Below are positions 19,505 to 28,099 of a stretch of 64,000 bases of DNA, one piece after another. Position numbers and translations under genes: made by a program. The notes under the pieces were generated by a model that was not told the origin of the DNA, made no database searches, and saw only the letters and a list, made by a program, of their open reading frames with translations. Source of the DNA: Micromonospora musae (lineage in GTDB: Bacteria; Actinomycetota; Actinomycetes; Mycobacteriales; Micromonosporaceae); assembly GCF_003626635.1 (NCBI RefSeq), contig NZ_RAZT01000009.1, positions 124,001-188,000 on the forward strand, in the 5' to 3' direction. The first letter of the stretch is position 1; the number at the start of each line of letters is the position of its first letter.

Positions 19505-20653
19505 ATGGACCTGCGTCTCTCCGCCGAGCAGACGGCGGTCCGCCGACTCGCCGCCGAGTTCGTCGACCGAGAGGTGCGGCCGCACGCGGCCCGGTGGGAC
19601 CGGCACGAGGCGGTCGACCCCGCGATCGTCGGTCTCCTCGGCGAGCTGGGCTTCCTCGGCCTGACCGTCCCCGAGACCGACGGCGGCTCCGGCGGCGACC
19701 ACCTGTCGTACTGCCTCGTGCTGGAGGAGCTGGGGCGCGGCGACTCCGCCGTACGCGGCATCGTCTCCGTCTCGCTGGGCCTGGTGGCCAAGTCGATCGC
19801 CGCGCACGGCACCCCCGAGCAGCGGGCGCGGTGGCTGCCCGGGCTCTGCTCCGGCGCCGCCCTCGGCTGCTTCGCCCTGACCGAACCGGGAAGCGGATCG
19901 GACGCCGCCGCGCTCGCCACCCGGGCCGTCCGCGACGGCGCCGACTGGCTGCTCACCGGCACGAAGACGTTCATCACCAACGGCACCACCGCCGACGTCG
20001 CGCTCCTCTTCGCCCGCACCGGCGGCCCCGGTCACCGCGGCATCACCGCATTCCTGGTCCCCACCGAGAGCCCCGGCCTGTCCCGCCGCGAGATCCGCGG
20101 CAAGCTGGGCCTGCGCGGGCAGGCCACCGCCGAGCTGCACCTGGACGGGGTGCGGGTGCCCGACGCGGCCCGCCTCGGCGACGAGGGCGCCGGATTCCGT
20201 CTCGCGCTCGGCACCCTCGCCAAGGGACGGATGTCGGTCGCGGCCGGCTGCGTCGGCATCGCCCAGGGCTGCCTGGACGCGGCGGTCACCTACGCCGGGC
20301 AACGCACCCAGTTCGGCAAGCCGATCGCCGGTCACCAACTCGTGCAGCAACTCCTCGCCGCCATCGCGGTCGACACCGCCGCCGCCCGGCTGCTGGTCTG
20401 GCAGGTGGCCGACCTGATCGACAGCGGGCAGCCCTTCGCCACCGAGGCGTCCATGGCCAAGCTCTTCGCCAGCGAGGCCGCCGTCCGCGCCGCCGACAAC
20501 GCCGTGCAGGTCTTCGGCGGGTACGGCTATATCGACGAGTACCCGGTCGGCAAGTACCTGCGGGACGCCCGGGTCGCCACCCTCTACGAGGGCACCAGCC
20601 AGATCCAGCAACTGCTCATCGGCCGCGCGCTCACCGGTGTGACCGCGTTCTGA
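19505..20653 (+). CDS. Acyl-CoA dehydrogenase (first)
   Basis: A 382-residue FAD-dependent acyl-CoA dehydrogenase, the alpha,beta-desaturation step of fatty-acyl or branched-acyl oxidation. Visible are CFALTEPGSGSDAA (flavin and substrate contact), TGTKTFITNG and the C-terminal catalytic stretch VFGGYGYIDEYPVGKYLRDARVATLYEGTSQIQ. The Glu before GTS is the usual catalytic base position of short/medium-chain enzymes. It begins the rightward operon behind the TetR operator and appears leaderless. An in-phase alternative start at 19498 is out of frame and rejected. Confidence 0.92.
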   Translation: MDLRLSAEQTAVRRLAAEFVDREVRPHAARWDRHEAVDPAIVGLLGELGFLGLTVPETDGGSGGDHLSYCLVLEELGRGDSAVRGIVSVSLGLVAKSIAAHGTPEQRARWLPGLCSGAALGCFALTEPGSGSDAAALATRAVRDGADWLLTGTKTFITNGTTADVALLFARTGGPGHRGITAFLVPTESPGLSRREIRGKLGLRGQATAELHLDGVRVPDAARLGDEGAGFRLALGTLAKGRMSVAAGCVGIAQGCLDAAVTYAGQRTQFGKPIAGHQLVQQLLAAIAVDTAAARLLVWQVADLIDSGQPFATEASMAKLFASEAAVRAADNAVQVFGGYGYIDEYPVGKYLRDARVATLYEGTSQIQQLLIGRALTGVTAF

Positions 20654-20676
20654 CCCCTCACCACCCCGGAGGAACC

Positions 20677-21849
20677 ATGGACTTCGCGCTCTCCGACGAG
20701 CAGCGGGCCATCCGCGACACGGCCCACGACTTCATCACCCGGGAGGTCGTCCCGCTCGAACAGGAGCTGCTGCGCCGCGAACGCGCCCACCAGCCCGGCC
20801 TCGACCGCGGCGAGCTGCGCGAACTGCAGCTCAAGGCGCGCAAGTTCGGCTTCTGGGGCCTCGCCACGCCCCAGGAGTACGGCGGCATGGACCTGCCGGC
20901 CGTCACCCAGTCGCTGATCTGGACCGAGATCGGCCGCTCGTACGTGCCGTTCCGCTTCGGCGGCGAGGCCGACAACATCCTCTTCCACTGCGACGAGGAG
21001 CAGAAGCGGGAGTACCTGCTGCCCACCATCGAGGGGGAGCGGTTCAGCTGCTTCGCGATCACCGAACCCGGCGCCGGCTCCGACGCGGCCAACATCAGGC
21101 TCAGCGCCCGTCGGGACGGCGGTGACTGGGTGCTCAACGGGGAGAAGACCTTCATCACCGGCGGCAACGAGGCCGACTTCGCCATCGTCATCGCGGTCAC
21201 CGACCCGGCGAAGGGCGCCCGGCGCGGCGGCGCCACCGCATTCCTCGTCGACCGGGAGATGGGCTGGCGCTCCGAGTTCATCCAGACGATGGGGGAGGGC
21301 GGCCCGGCCTCGCTGGTCTTCGACGACGTACGCGTGCCCGACCGCAACATCCTCGGCGAGCCGGGGCAGGGCTTCACGCTCGGCATGGAGTGGATCGGCA
21401 AGGGTCGCTACACGATCCCCTCGCACGCGGTCGGCATCGCCGAACGGGCGCTGGGGATGGCGATCGCGTACGCCAACACCCGCGAGACCTTCGGCCGACC
21501 GATCGGCGAGAACCAGGCGATCCAGTGGATGATCGCCGACTCGGAGACGGAGCTGGAGGCGGCCCGGCTGCTCATCCTGCGCGCGGCCTGGACGGTCGAC
21601 CAGGGCCTGGATCCGCGGCACGCCTCCTCGATGGCGAAGCTCTACGGCGCCGGCATGGTCAACCGGGTGGTGGACCGGGTCCTGCAGATCCACGGCGGCA
21701 TGGGCTACACCCGCGAGCTGCCCATCGAGCGGTGGTACCGGCAGGTCCGGCTCTACCGGATCTTCGAGGGCACCGACGAGATGCAGCGGCTCATCATCTC
21801 CCGCGACCTGCTGCGCGGGTACACCAAGCTGGGAGGGCAGCTGGCATGA
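20677..21849 (+). CDS. Acyl-CoA dehydrogenase (second)
   Basis: A 390-residue FAD-dependent dehydrogenase distinct from its upstream neighbour. It has ITEPGAGSDAANIRLSARR, NGEKTFITGGNEADFAIV, RETFGRPIGENQAIQWM and a C-terminal IHGGMGYTRELPIERWYRQVRLYRIFEGTDEMQRL. A start preceded by GGAGGAACC is clear. Two different dehydrogenases in one operon may act on substrates of different length, or form a heteromeric enzyme as known for some actinobacterial steroid-ring FadE pairs (family knowledge; which applies is unknown). Its stop overlaps the MaoC start by ATGA. Confidence 0.92.
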   Translation: MDFALSDEQRAIRDTAHDFITREVVPLEQELLRRERAHQPGLDRGELRELQLKARKFGFWGLATPQEYGGMDLPAVTQSLIWTEIGRSYVPFRFGGEADNILFHCDEEQKREYLLPTIEGERFSCFAITEPGAGSDAANIRLSARRDGGDWVLNGEKTFITGGNEADFAIVIAVTDPAKGARRGGATAFLVDREMGWRSEFIQTMGEGGPASLVFDDVRVPDRNILGEPGQGFTLGMEWIGKGRYTIPSHAVGIAERALGMAIAYANTRETFGRPIGENQAIQWMIADSETELEAARLLILRAAWTVDQGLDPRHASSMAKLYGAGMVNRVVDRVLQIHGGMGYTRELPIERWYRQVRLYRIFEGTDEMQRLIISRDLLRGYTKLGGQLA

Positions 21850-22310
21850 GGACCTTCGCCTCGATCGACGAGCTGGCCGCTGCGGTCGGCGAGACTGTCG
21901 GCCCCGGCCCGTGGCAGGCGATCGACCAGAAGCGGGTCGACCTCTTCGCCGACGCCACCGACGACCACCAGTGGATCCACGTCGACCCGGAGCGCGCCGC
22001 CGCCGGCCCGTTCGGCGGCACGGTCGCCCACGGCTACCTCACCCTGTCGCTGCTGCCCGCGCTGGCCGGCACGCTCTACCGGGTGCAGGGTGTCGGCATG
22101 GGGGTCAACTACGGGCTCAACCGGGTGCGCTTCCCCGCCCCGCTGCGGGTCGGCAGCTCCGTACGGGCCAGCGCCACCTTCACCGACGTCTCCACCGTGG
22201 ACGGCGGGGTGCAGGTGGTCAACACGGTCACCGTCGAGACCGACGCGGGCGGCAAACCGGTCTGCGTCGCCGAGACGGTCAGCCGCCTCTACCGGGCGGT
22301 GGCCCGATGA
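21846..22310 (+). CDS. MaoC-family (R)-enoyl-CoA hydratase
   Basis: A 154-residue hot-dog-fold hydratase. The active site DATDDHQWIHVDPERAA with FGGTVAHGYLTLSL is the MaoC hydratase-2 motif, with catalytic Asp and His. It adds water to the enoyl-CoA formed by the upstream dehydrogenases. It is coupled by ATGA overlaps on both sides, to the second dehydrogenase and to the ligase. Confidence 0.92.
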   Translation: MRTFASIDELAAAVGETVGPGPWQAIDQKRVDLFADATDDHQWIHVDPERAAAGPFGGTVAHGYLTLSLLPALAGTLYRVQGVGMGVNYGLNRVRFPAPLRVGSSVRASATFTDVSTVDGGVQVVNTVTVETDAGGKPVCVAETVSRLYRAVAR

Positions 22311-23857
22311 CCGCCCTCTCGCTCGCCATGGTGCTCGCCGAGTCCGCCCGCCGGCACGCCGACACCGTCGCCGTGGTCGACGGCGAGAGCCGGGTGACCT
22401 ACGCCGAGCTGTGGCTGGAGGCGCGCAGCTACGCGGCCGGGCTGCGGGAGCTCGGCATCACGCCCGGCGACCCGGTGGCCCTGCTCGCCCCGAACGTGGT
22501 CGACTTCCCCCGCGTCTACTACGGCGCGCTCGCCGCGGGCGCGGTGCTGGTGCCGGTGCACCTGCTGCTCACCGCCGACGAGGCCGCGTACGTGCTGCGC
22601 GACAGCGGGTCGAAGGCGCTGGTCTGCCACACCTCCCAACTCGCGCTGGGCGCGGCCGCCGCGGCCGCCGCCGGCGTACGGCTGGTGACGGTCGGACCGG
22701 CGGGGCCCGGGGTCGAGGCCACCCGCCTGGAGGACGTGGCCGAGCGGGTGCCGCCGCTGCCGTCGTACCTGACCCGCGAGGCGGAGGAGACCGCGGTGGT
22801 GCTCTACACCAGCGGCACGACCGGGGTGCCGAAGGGCGCCCTGCTCACCCACCTCAACCTCGTGCTGAACGCCACCGTGAACGTCTTCGACGCGAACGAC
22901 GCGCGCGGCGACGACGTGGTGCTCGGCTGCCTGCCGCTGTTCCACAGCTTCGGCCAGACCGTGGCCATGAACGGCACGTTCCGCATCGGAGCGACCCTGG
23001 TGCTGCTCGCCCGGTTCACCGGAGCGGACGCCATCGACCTGATGCTGCGCGAGCGGGTGAACGTCTTCCACGGCGTACCGACCATGTACGTGGCGCTGCT
23101 GGAGGCGGCCCGGGGCCGCGACGACCTGCCCCGGCTGCGGCTCTGCGTCTCCGGTGGCGCGTCGCTGCCGGTCGCCGTCCTGGAACGCTTCCACCGCACC
23201 TTCGACGCGGCCGTCTTCGAGGGCTACGGGTTGTCCGAGACGTCGCCCACGGCCACCACCAACCAACCGCACTTCGGCACCCGCGCCGGCACCGTCGGCC
23301 ATCCCGTCTGGGGCGTGGAGGTGGAGATCGCCCGCGCCGAGGTCGACGACCGGATCGAGCTGCTCCCCACCGGCGAGCTGGGCGAGATCGTCATCCGGGG
23401 TCACAACGTCTTCGCCGGCTACCTCGGGCGGCCCGAGGCGACCGCGGAGACGGTGGTGGACGGCTGGTTCCGCAGCGGCGACCTCGGCCACAAGGACGCC
23501 GACGGGTTCGTCACCATCGTCGACCGGAAGAAGGACATGATCATCCGGGGTGGCTTCAACGTCTACCCCCGGGAGGTCGAGGAGGCGCTGGCCCGCCACC
23601 CCGCCGTCGGCCAGGTCGCGGTGATCGGCCTGCCCGACCCGCGTCACGGCGAAGAGATCTGCGCGGTGGTGGTGCCCGATCCGGGCGGCCCGGGCGCGCC
23701 GAGCGAGGCGGACCTGATCGACTGGGCGCGGGAGCACCTCGGTCGGCACAAGTACCCCCGGCAGGTGCGCTACGTCGACGCCCTGCCGATCGGCCCCAGC
23801 CACAAGGTGCTCAAGCGGGAGCTGCGGCGGACGATGACGGCGGAGTCGGTCGACTGA
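22307..23857 (+). CDS. AMP-forming acyl-CoA synthetase (FadD-like)
   Basis: A 516-residue ANL-superfamily ligase that activates a carboxylic acid with ATP and CoA. The P-loop is VLYTSGTTGVPKGAL, with GYGLSETSPTAT, then SGDLGHKDADGFVTIVDRKKDMI (adenine binding and hinge), and the C-terminal catalytic Lys lies in GPSHKVLKRELR. It is the last gene of the rightward operon and supplies the CoA ester. Substrate could be a medium or long fatty acid, or the acid produced by the opposite ALDH/ADH arm. A terminator follows. Confidence 0.92.
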   Translation: MTALSLAMVLAESARRHADTVAVVDGESRVTYAELWLEARSYAAGLRELGITPGDPVALLAPNVVDFPRVYYGALAAGAVLVPVHLLLTADEAAYVLRDSGSKALVCHTSQLALGAAAAAAAGVRLVTVGPAGPGVEATRLEDVAERVPPLPSYLTREAEETAVVLYTSGTTGVPKGALLTHLNLVLNATVNVFDANDARGDDVVLGCLPLFHSFGQTVAMNGTFRIGATLVLLARFTGADAIDLMLRERVNVFHGVPTMYVALLEAARGRDDLPRLRLCVSGGASLPVAVLERFHRTFDAAVFEGYGLSETSPTATTNQPHFGTRAGTVGHPVWGVEVEIARAEVDDRIELLPTGELGEIVIRGHNVFAGYLGRPEATAETVVDGWFRSGDLGHKDADGFVTIVDRKKDMIIRGGFNVYPREVEEALARHPAVGQVAVIGLPDPRHGEEICAVVVPDPGGPGAPSEADLIDWAREHLGRHKYPRQVRYVDALPIGPSHKVLKRELRRTMTAESVD

Positions 23858-23868
23858 CCCGGCGGCCT

Positions 23869-23902
23869 GACGGTGGAGCCTGCGGGCCGCGGCTCCACCG
23901 TC
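23869..23902. terminator. Bidirectional terminator between the CoA ligase and IMPase-like genes
   Basis: A perfect 12-bp stem (23869-23880 with 23891-23902, loop of 10) between two convergent genes. Confidence 0.8.
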
Positions 23903-23930
23903 TGTCGTAACCAGCTCCTCGTCCGCGTCG

Positions 23931-24740
23931 CTACCGGGCGGGGTCCGCCGCGAACTGACTGCCGACGAGCGCCAGCAGGGCGGCGTGCGTGTCCTGATCC
24001 GCCGCGACGACGAGCCCGCCCACCCCGGTGTGCAGGGGCTGACCCTGGATGCCGGTCACCACGCAGCCGGCGGCCTGGCACAGGGCGATCCCGCTGGCGA
24101 AGTGCACGCTGTCACCCAGGTGGCCGTCGGTGACGTAGGCGGCCCGGCGGCCGGCCGCCACCCAGGCCACCGCCAGGGTGGTGGAGACCACGCGCGGACG
24201 GAAAGCGGCCACGAATTCCGGGTCGGCCAGCAGCCGGACGGCCCGGAACGCCGGATCGTTCGGAAACGGCGGGTCGAGGTTGACGTCGACCAGCCGGGAC
24301 TCGGCCGACGGCGTCAACCGCTCGTCGACGCCGTCGCGGCGCACGTACGCGCCCGTGCCGTCGGTCCAGAACACCTCGCCGGTGAACGGATCGGCCGAGG
24401 CGGCCACCGTGACGCCGAGGCGTGTCCGCAGGGCGACGTTCACCGCCACCAGCATGTTGCGCACGGCGTAGTTCAGCGTTCCGCAGAGCGGGTCGACGAG
24501 CCACCTGCGCTCCGCGTCGTCGGCGCCCGTGCGTCCGCTCTCCTCGCCGGTCACGGCGTCGTCCGGTCTGGCGGTGCGCAGAACCTCGATAATCGCGTGC
24601 TCCGCCTCGATGTCCGCGGCGGTGGCGAAGTCACCGCCGGACTTGTCGACGCGCGCCAGCGACGCCCCGTACTTCGCCCGTACGACGGCGGCTCCCGCCT
24701 CGGCCGCCGCTATCGCCAGATCCCGGTCCTCGATCGACAT
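23931..24740 (-). CDS. Inositol-monophosphatase-family protein with an altered metal motif
   Basis: A 269-residue protein of the Li-sensitive sugar-phosphatase superfamily. It has the Glu motif GEESG (Glu66, Glu67) and a third-site Asp210 in GHLGDSVHFASGIAL. The central motif, normally WxxDPxDGT, reads WLVDPLCGTLNY, so the second Asp, a metal ligand in characterised IMPases, is Cys86. Activity may be changed or lost. Substrate is unknown; family members dephosphorylate inositol phosphates, fructose-1,6-bisphosphate, PAP or histidinol phosphate. ATG 24740 is the family start; the frame is open far upstream without similarity. It is a single gene converging on the CoA ligase operon. Confidence 0.82.
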   Translation of the reverse strand: MSIEDRDLAIAAAEAGAAVVRAKYGASLARVDKSGGDFATAADIEAEHAIIEVLRTARPDDAVTGEESGRTGADDAERRWLVDPLCGTLNYAVRNMLVAVNVALRTRLGVTVAASADPFTGEVFWTDGTGAYVRRDGVDERLTPSAESRLVDVNLDPPFPNDPAFRAVRLLADPEFVAAFRPRVVSTTLAVAWVAAGRRAAYVTDGHLGDSVHFASGIALCQAAGCVVTGIQGQPLHTGVGGLVVAADQDTHAALLALVGSQFAADPAR

Positions 24741-24882
24741 ACGTCCACGATAGAGATCACCCGCGGATGGTCGATCGGCGCGGTCGCGGTGCACGGCCTC
24801 CGGCCCTGGGCCGGAGGTCCCCGCCGTACCGGCTGGGAAAAACCGCTGTCGGGAAAATGGGTCATGATGATGAACTACCGCC

Positions 24883-25659
24883 GTGCACAAGACTCTGGAG
24901 TTTCCCGATCTGCTGCGGCTGATCGACGAACGTGCCACCGCCTTCCGCGCCGCGATCGCCGCCGCGCCCAGCCTCGACCTGCCCGTGCCGACCTGCCCCG
25001 GGTGGACGCTCTCCGACCTGGTGCAGCACATCGGCGAGGGCCGCCGCCGCTGGGCCGCCACCGTCGCCGCCGGGCCGGACGCCAGGTCCAGGACCCCGGC
25101 CCAGGGTGACGCGGTCGCGCCGCAGGAGCGCGAGGCCGTGCTGACCTGGCTGGCCGCCTCGACCGAGCTGTTGCTGGCGACCCTGCGGGAGGCCGGCCCG
25201 GACCAGGGCTGCTTCACCGGCTGGGGTAACACGCAGACGCCGCACACCGCCGGTGGCGTCGCCCGGCACCAGGTCCAGGAGTTCGCGGTGCACACCTACG
25301 ACGCCCAGCTCACCGTGGGCGAGCCGGCCGCACTGCCGGTCGAGGTGGCGCTCGACGGTGTCGAGGAGACCCTGTTCATCACCTGCTTCACCACGAGCGC
25401 CTGGCCGCACAAGCCCACCGCCTTCGACTTCCACGCCACCGAGGGCCGCTCCTGGCGCCTCACGGCCGACGGCGACGGTGCACGTACCACCCGGCTGCCC
25501 GCTGCCGGCGAGGACCCGGACGCGGCAGGCATCTCCGTTCGCGGCACGGCCAGTGATCTGGTGCTCTACCTGTACGACCGCATTCCGGCGCACTCCCTGC
25601 AGCTCGACGGGGACCCGGAGCTGCTCGATCTGCTCCGCGCCTGGGAACCGGAGGACTAG
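24883..25659 (+). CDS. Maleylpyruvate-isomerase-family mycothiol-dependent protein
   Basis: A 258-residue MDMPI/DinB-like protein. The N-terminal helical bundle has PTCPGWTLSDLVQHIGEGRRRWA (first metal-binding His) and ARHQVQEFAVHTYDAQ (further acid and His ligands), as in mycothiol-dependent maleylpyruvate isomerase. A C-terminal SCP2-like domain follows from about residue 160. Relatives use mycothiol or simply bind zinc; most actinobacterial copies have no known substrate. The start is a GTG or later codon in a region without a clear Shine-Dalgarno. It is monocistronic. Confidence 0.8.
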   Translation: MHKTLEFPDLLRLIDERATAFRAAIAAAPSLDLPVPTCPGWTLSDLVQHIGEGRRRWAATVAAGPDARSRTPAQGDAVAPQEREAVLTWLAASTELLLATLREAGPDQGCFTGWGNTQTPHTAGGVARHQVQEFAVHTYDAQLTVGEPAALPVEVALDGVEETLFITCFTTSAWPHKPTAFDFHATEGRSWRLTADGDGARTTRLPAAGEDPDAAGISVRGTASDLVLYLYDRIPAHSLQLDGDPELLDLLRAWEPED

Positions 25660-25662
25660 GCG

Positions 25663-25929
25663 CTAGTCCCGGTGGTCCTCGTCGGCCGGAATGATCGACT
25701 CGCGCTGCTCCAGGGCGTCCGCCGGATTGGCGTCCTCGGGCAGGGCGGTGAGCGAATCCTGCTCGCCCGCCGGTGGTGCGCCCTGCTCGGCGACGTCCGC
25801 CTCGCTGACCTCCAGCGGTGGCGTGGTCGGGGTGACGTCCTGCGCCGAGTCGTCCACCACCGTCTGCCGCTGCTCCAGGGCGTCCGCCTCCGGTGCCGCG
25901 CGCAGTGGGTCGTCCGGGTTGACGGTCAT
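25663..25929 (-). CDS. Small acidic protein with repeated ADALEQ motifs
   Basis: An 88-residue, strongly acidic protein without membrane segments or Cys. Three spaced copies of an A-D-x-x-E-Q motif are visible: EADALEQRQTVVDD (residues 14-27), EADVAEQ (43-49) and PADALEQRESIIP (69-81). Similar short ADALEQ proteins occur across actinobacteria without known function (memory). GGAGGG lies 7 nt before ATG 25929, which fixes the start. The repeat and charge suggest a disordered partner-binding protein (inference). Confidence 0.7.
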   Translation of the reverse strand: MTVNPDDPLRAAPEADALEQRQTVVDDSAQDVTPTTPPLEVSEADVAEQGAPPAGEQDSLTALPEDANPADALEQRESIIPADEDHRD

Positions 25930-26035
25930 CTCGTATCCCTCCAGCCGGGCCTGCTTCCCCCTTAGTTCCCCGATCCGGTGTCCGAAACCCGGGCACCGGG
26001 GGTGAAACGCCACCACGGCCGGGTACGCGTCGGCC

Positions 26036-26794
26036 ATGCCCGAGGGCCACCTCATTCATCGGTACGCGCAGGCGCAGCACGCCGCCCTCGCCGGCAGCAC
26101 CCCGACGCTCACCAGCCCGCAGGGCCGCTTCGACCCGGGCCCGTACGCCGGGCGTGCCCTCGCGGCGGTCGAGGCGTACGGCAAGCACCTGCTGTACCAC
26201 TTCGACGAGGCCCCGCCCCTGCACGTGCACCTCGGCATGCGGGGACTCTGGCTGCGCCACGACGACCCGGCCGTCGCGCCCCGCAAGGGGGTGCGGCTGC
26301 GGATCGCCACCGGCGCGGTCGCGTACGACCTGATCGCGCCGATCCGGTGCGAGCCGCTACCGGGCGACGGTGAACGCGCCCTGCGGGCCTCGCTCGGCCC
26401 GGACCCGCTGCGGGCCGATGCCGACCCCGACGAGGCGGTGCGCCGGCTGGCCACGGCCGGCGGCGCGGTCGGCGCGGCCGTACTCGACCAGTCGCTCTGG
26501 GCGGGCATCGGCAACGCCTGGCGCGCCGAGCTGCTCTTCCTCGCCGGTCTCGACCCCGACGCCCGGCGGATCGGCGCGCCCGCCGCGCGGCGGCTCTGGG
26601 AACTCGCGGCGGAGTACCTGGCGCTCGGGCGGGACGCCGGTCAGGTGGTCAGTGACCCGACTGCGCCGGACGAGCGGTGGGTCTACAAGCGCGCCGAGTG
26701 CCGTCGGTGCGGGGCCCCGGTGCGTCGCTGGGAGCTGGGTGCCCGCACCGCCTACGCCTGCCCGGTCGACCAGCCCGCCGCCCCGCCGGGCTGA
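26036..26794 (+). CDS. Fpg/Nei-family DNA glycosylase (Nei2-like)
   Basis: A 252-residue base-excision-repair enzyme. It starts MPEGH: after Met removal Pro2 would be the Schiff-base nucleophile and Glu3 the catalytic acid. Lys50 (YGKHLLYHF) is the beta-hairpin Lys, and LDQSLWAGIGNAWRAELLF is the H2TH region. The C-terminal zinc finger is CRRC plus 16 residues plus CPVD, so the fourth ligand, usually Cys, is Asp here. It excises oxidised bases and nicks the strand by beta/delta elimination (family knowledge). The MPEGH rather than MPELP start points to the Nei rather than MutM branch. Confidence 0.88.
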   Translation: MPEGHLIHRYAQAQHAALAGSTPTLTSPQGRFDPGPYAGRALAAVEAYGKHLLYHFDEAPPLHVHLGMRGLWLRHDDPAVAPRKGVRLRIATGAVAYDLIAPIRCEPLPGDGERALRASLGPDPLRADADPDEAVRRLATAGGAVGAAVLDQSLWAGIGNAWRAELLFLAGLDPDARRIGAPAARRLWELAAEYLALGRDAGQVVSDPTAPDERWVYKRAECRRCGAPVRRWELGARTAYACPVDQPAAPPG

Positions 26795-26839
26795 CCTCGG
26801 CGGCCCGGCCTCCTTCCGCGTCGCGCCGACCGGTAGATA

Positions 26840-26849
26840 GTTGCGCAAC
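26840..26849. promoter_or_regulatory. Palindrome GTTGCGCAAC upstream of the PadR gene
   Basis: A perfect 10-bp palindrome 88 nt before the PadR start. It may be a PadR operator or part of its promoter; flanking bases do not extend the symmetry. Confidence 0.3.
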
Positions 26850-26936
26850 CTAGGTGGCGCGGCTATCGTCCGGGCTCATGATCTCAGGAGCGGCGTCCGC
26901 CGCCGTCGTCCGCGCGGCGCGGCGGTAACGGCCGGA

Positions 26937-27275
26937 ATGGACCAGGAGAGACGGGCGCAGTGGCTGCGCGGGGTGCTCGACCTCTGCGTGCTCGCGCTGC
27001 TCAGCCGGGGCGAGTCCTACGGCTACGAGCTGTCCCAGGCGCTGCGGGCCCACGGGCTCGGCGCCGTGCAGGGCGGCACCCTCTATCCGGTGCTGCTGCG
27101 GTTGCAACGATCCGGCCTGCTCACCGCGCACTGGCGGGAGGGGCGGACCGGCCCCGCCCGCAAGTACTACCGGATCAGCCCGGCCGGCAGCGCGGCGCTG
27201 CGCGCGGCCGCCACCGACTGGAGCGCCTTCGCGACGAGCGTCGGCGTGATACTGACCGAGGAGGCGAAGCGGTGA
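26937..27275 (+). CDS. PadR-family transcriptional regulator
   Basis: A 112-residue winged-helix repressor: LRGVLDLCVLALLSRGESYGYELSQALRAHGLGAVQGGTLYPVLLRLQRSGLLTAHWREGRTGPARKYYRISPAG is the full PadR domain. ATG 26937 is the family start. Its stop overlaps the GTG of the next gene (GTGA), so it is made together with the ABC exporter it probably represses. Confidence 0.9.
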   Translation: MDQERRAQWLRGVLDLCVLALLSRGESYGYELSQALRAHGLGAVQGGTLYPVLLRLQRSGLLTAHWREGRTGPARKYYRISPAGSAALRAAATDWSAFATSVGVILTEEAKR

Positions 27276-28099
27276 ACCACGATGCCTGGCTCGCCGCCCT
27301 CACCGGCGAACTGCGCCGGCACGGGGTGGGTCCCGACCTGACCGGACACGTGGTCGCCGAGGCGGCCACCCACCTGGCCGAGAGCGGGGAGCCGCCGCTG
27401 GCGGTCTTCGGCCCGCCGCAGGCGTACGCCCGGGCGGTCGCCGACAGCCTCGGCGGCCCCGACCAACGCCCGCCCCGGCGGCGGCCCGGCCCGGTACGGC
27501 TCGGCGCGCGGGGCATCACCAAGCGCTACCGGGGTCGGACCGTCCTCGACCGGGTGGACCTCACCGTGCGGGCGGGGGAGATCGCGGCCGTCGTCGGCGC
27601 CAACGGGGCCGGCAAGAGCACCTTCCTGCGGATCTGCGCCGGCCTGGTGAGCCCGGACGCCGGGACCGTGCAGGTCGACGGGGCGCTCGGCTACTGCCCG
27701 CAGGACGGCGGCACCGCCGAGTTCCTCGACCCGGACGAGCACTTCGTGCTGGTCGGCGCGGGCCGGGGCCTGTCCCGTGGGGCGGCCCGGCGGGCCGGCC
27801 GCACGGGGGCTGCCGCGCTGGACTGGACGCCACCGGCCGGTACGCAGGCCCGGCACCTCTCCGGCGGCACCCGGCAGAAGCTGAACCTGGTGCTGGCCCG
27901 GCTGGGCGAGCCGGACGTGCTGCTGCTCGACGAGCCGTACCAGGGCTTCGACCGGGGCACCTACCTCGACTTCTGGCACGAGGTGTGGCGCTGGCGCGAC
28001 GCCGGGAAGGCGATCGTGGTCGTCACCCACCTGCTCAACCAGCTCGACCGGGTCGACCTCGTGCTCGACCTGACCGCCCCCGGGGAGCGCGCCGCATGA
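27272..28099 (+). CDS. ABC transporter ATPase with an N-terminal HAAS-like domain
   Basis: A 275-residue protein. Residues 1-65 resemble the HAAS (DUF1700-like) signalling domain usually encoded beside PadR genes (LAALTGELRRHGVGPDLTGHVVAEAATHLAESGEPPLAVFGPPQAYARAVADSLG). Residues 80-275 are an ABC ATPase with Walker A GANGAGKST, signature LSGGTRQKL and Walker B VLLLDEPYQGFD. Fusion of the two is unusual and suggests the exporter senses a signal directly. Coupled by GTGA to padR and by ATGA to the permease. Confidence 0.85.
   Translation: MNHDAWLAALTGELRRHGVGPDLTGHVVAEAATHLAESGEPPLAVFGPPQAYARAVADSLGGPDQRPPRRRPGPVRLGARGITKRYRGRTVLDRVDLTVRAGEIAAVVGANGAGKSTFLRICAGLVSPDAGTVQVDGALGYCPQDGGTAEFLDPDEHFVLVGAGRGLSRGAARRAGRTGAAALDWTPPAGTQARHLSGGTRQKLNLVLARLGEPDVLLLDEPYQGFDRGTYLDFWHEVWRWRDAGKAIVVVTHLLNQLDRVDLVLDLTAPGERAA

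Noticed and set aside
24740..25295. N-terminal extension of the IMPase-like protein
   Set aside because: The open frame upstream of 24740 has no IMPase similarity and overlaps the divergent maleylpyruvate-isomerase-like gene.
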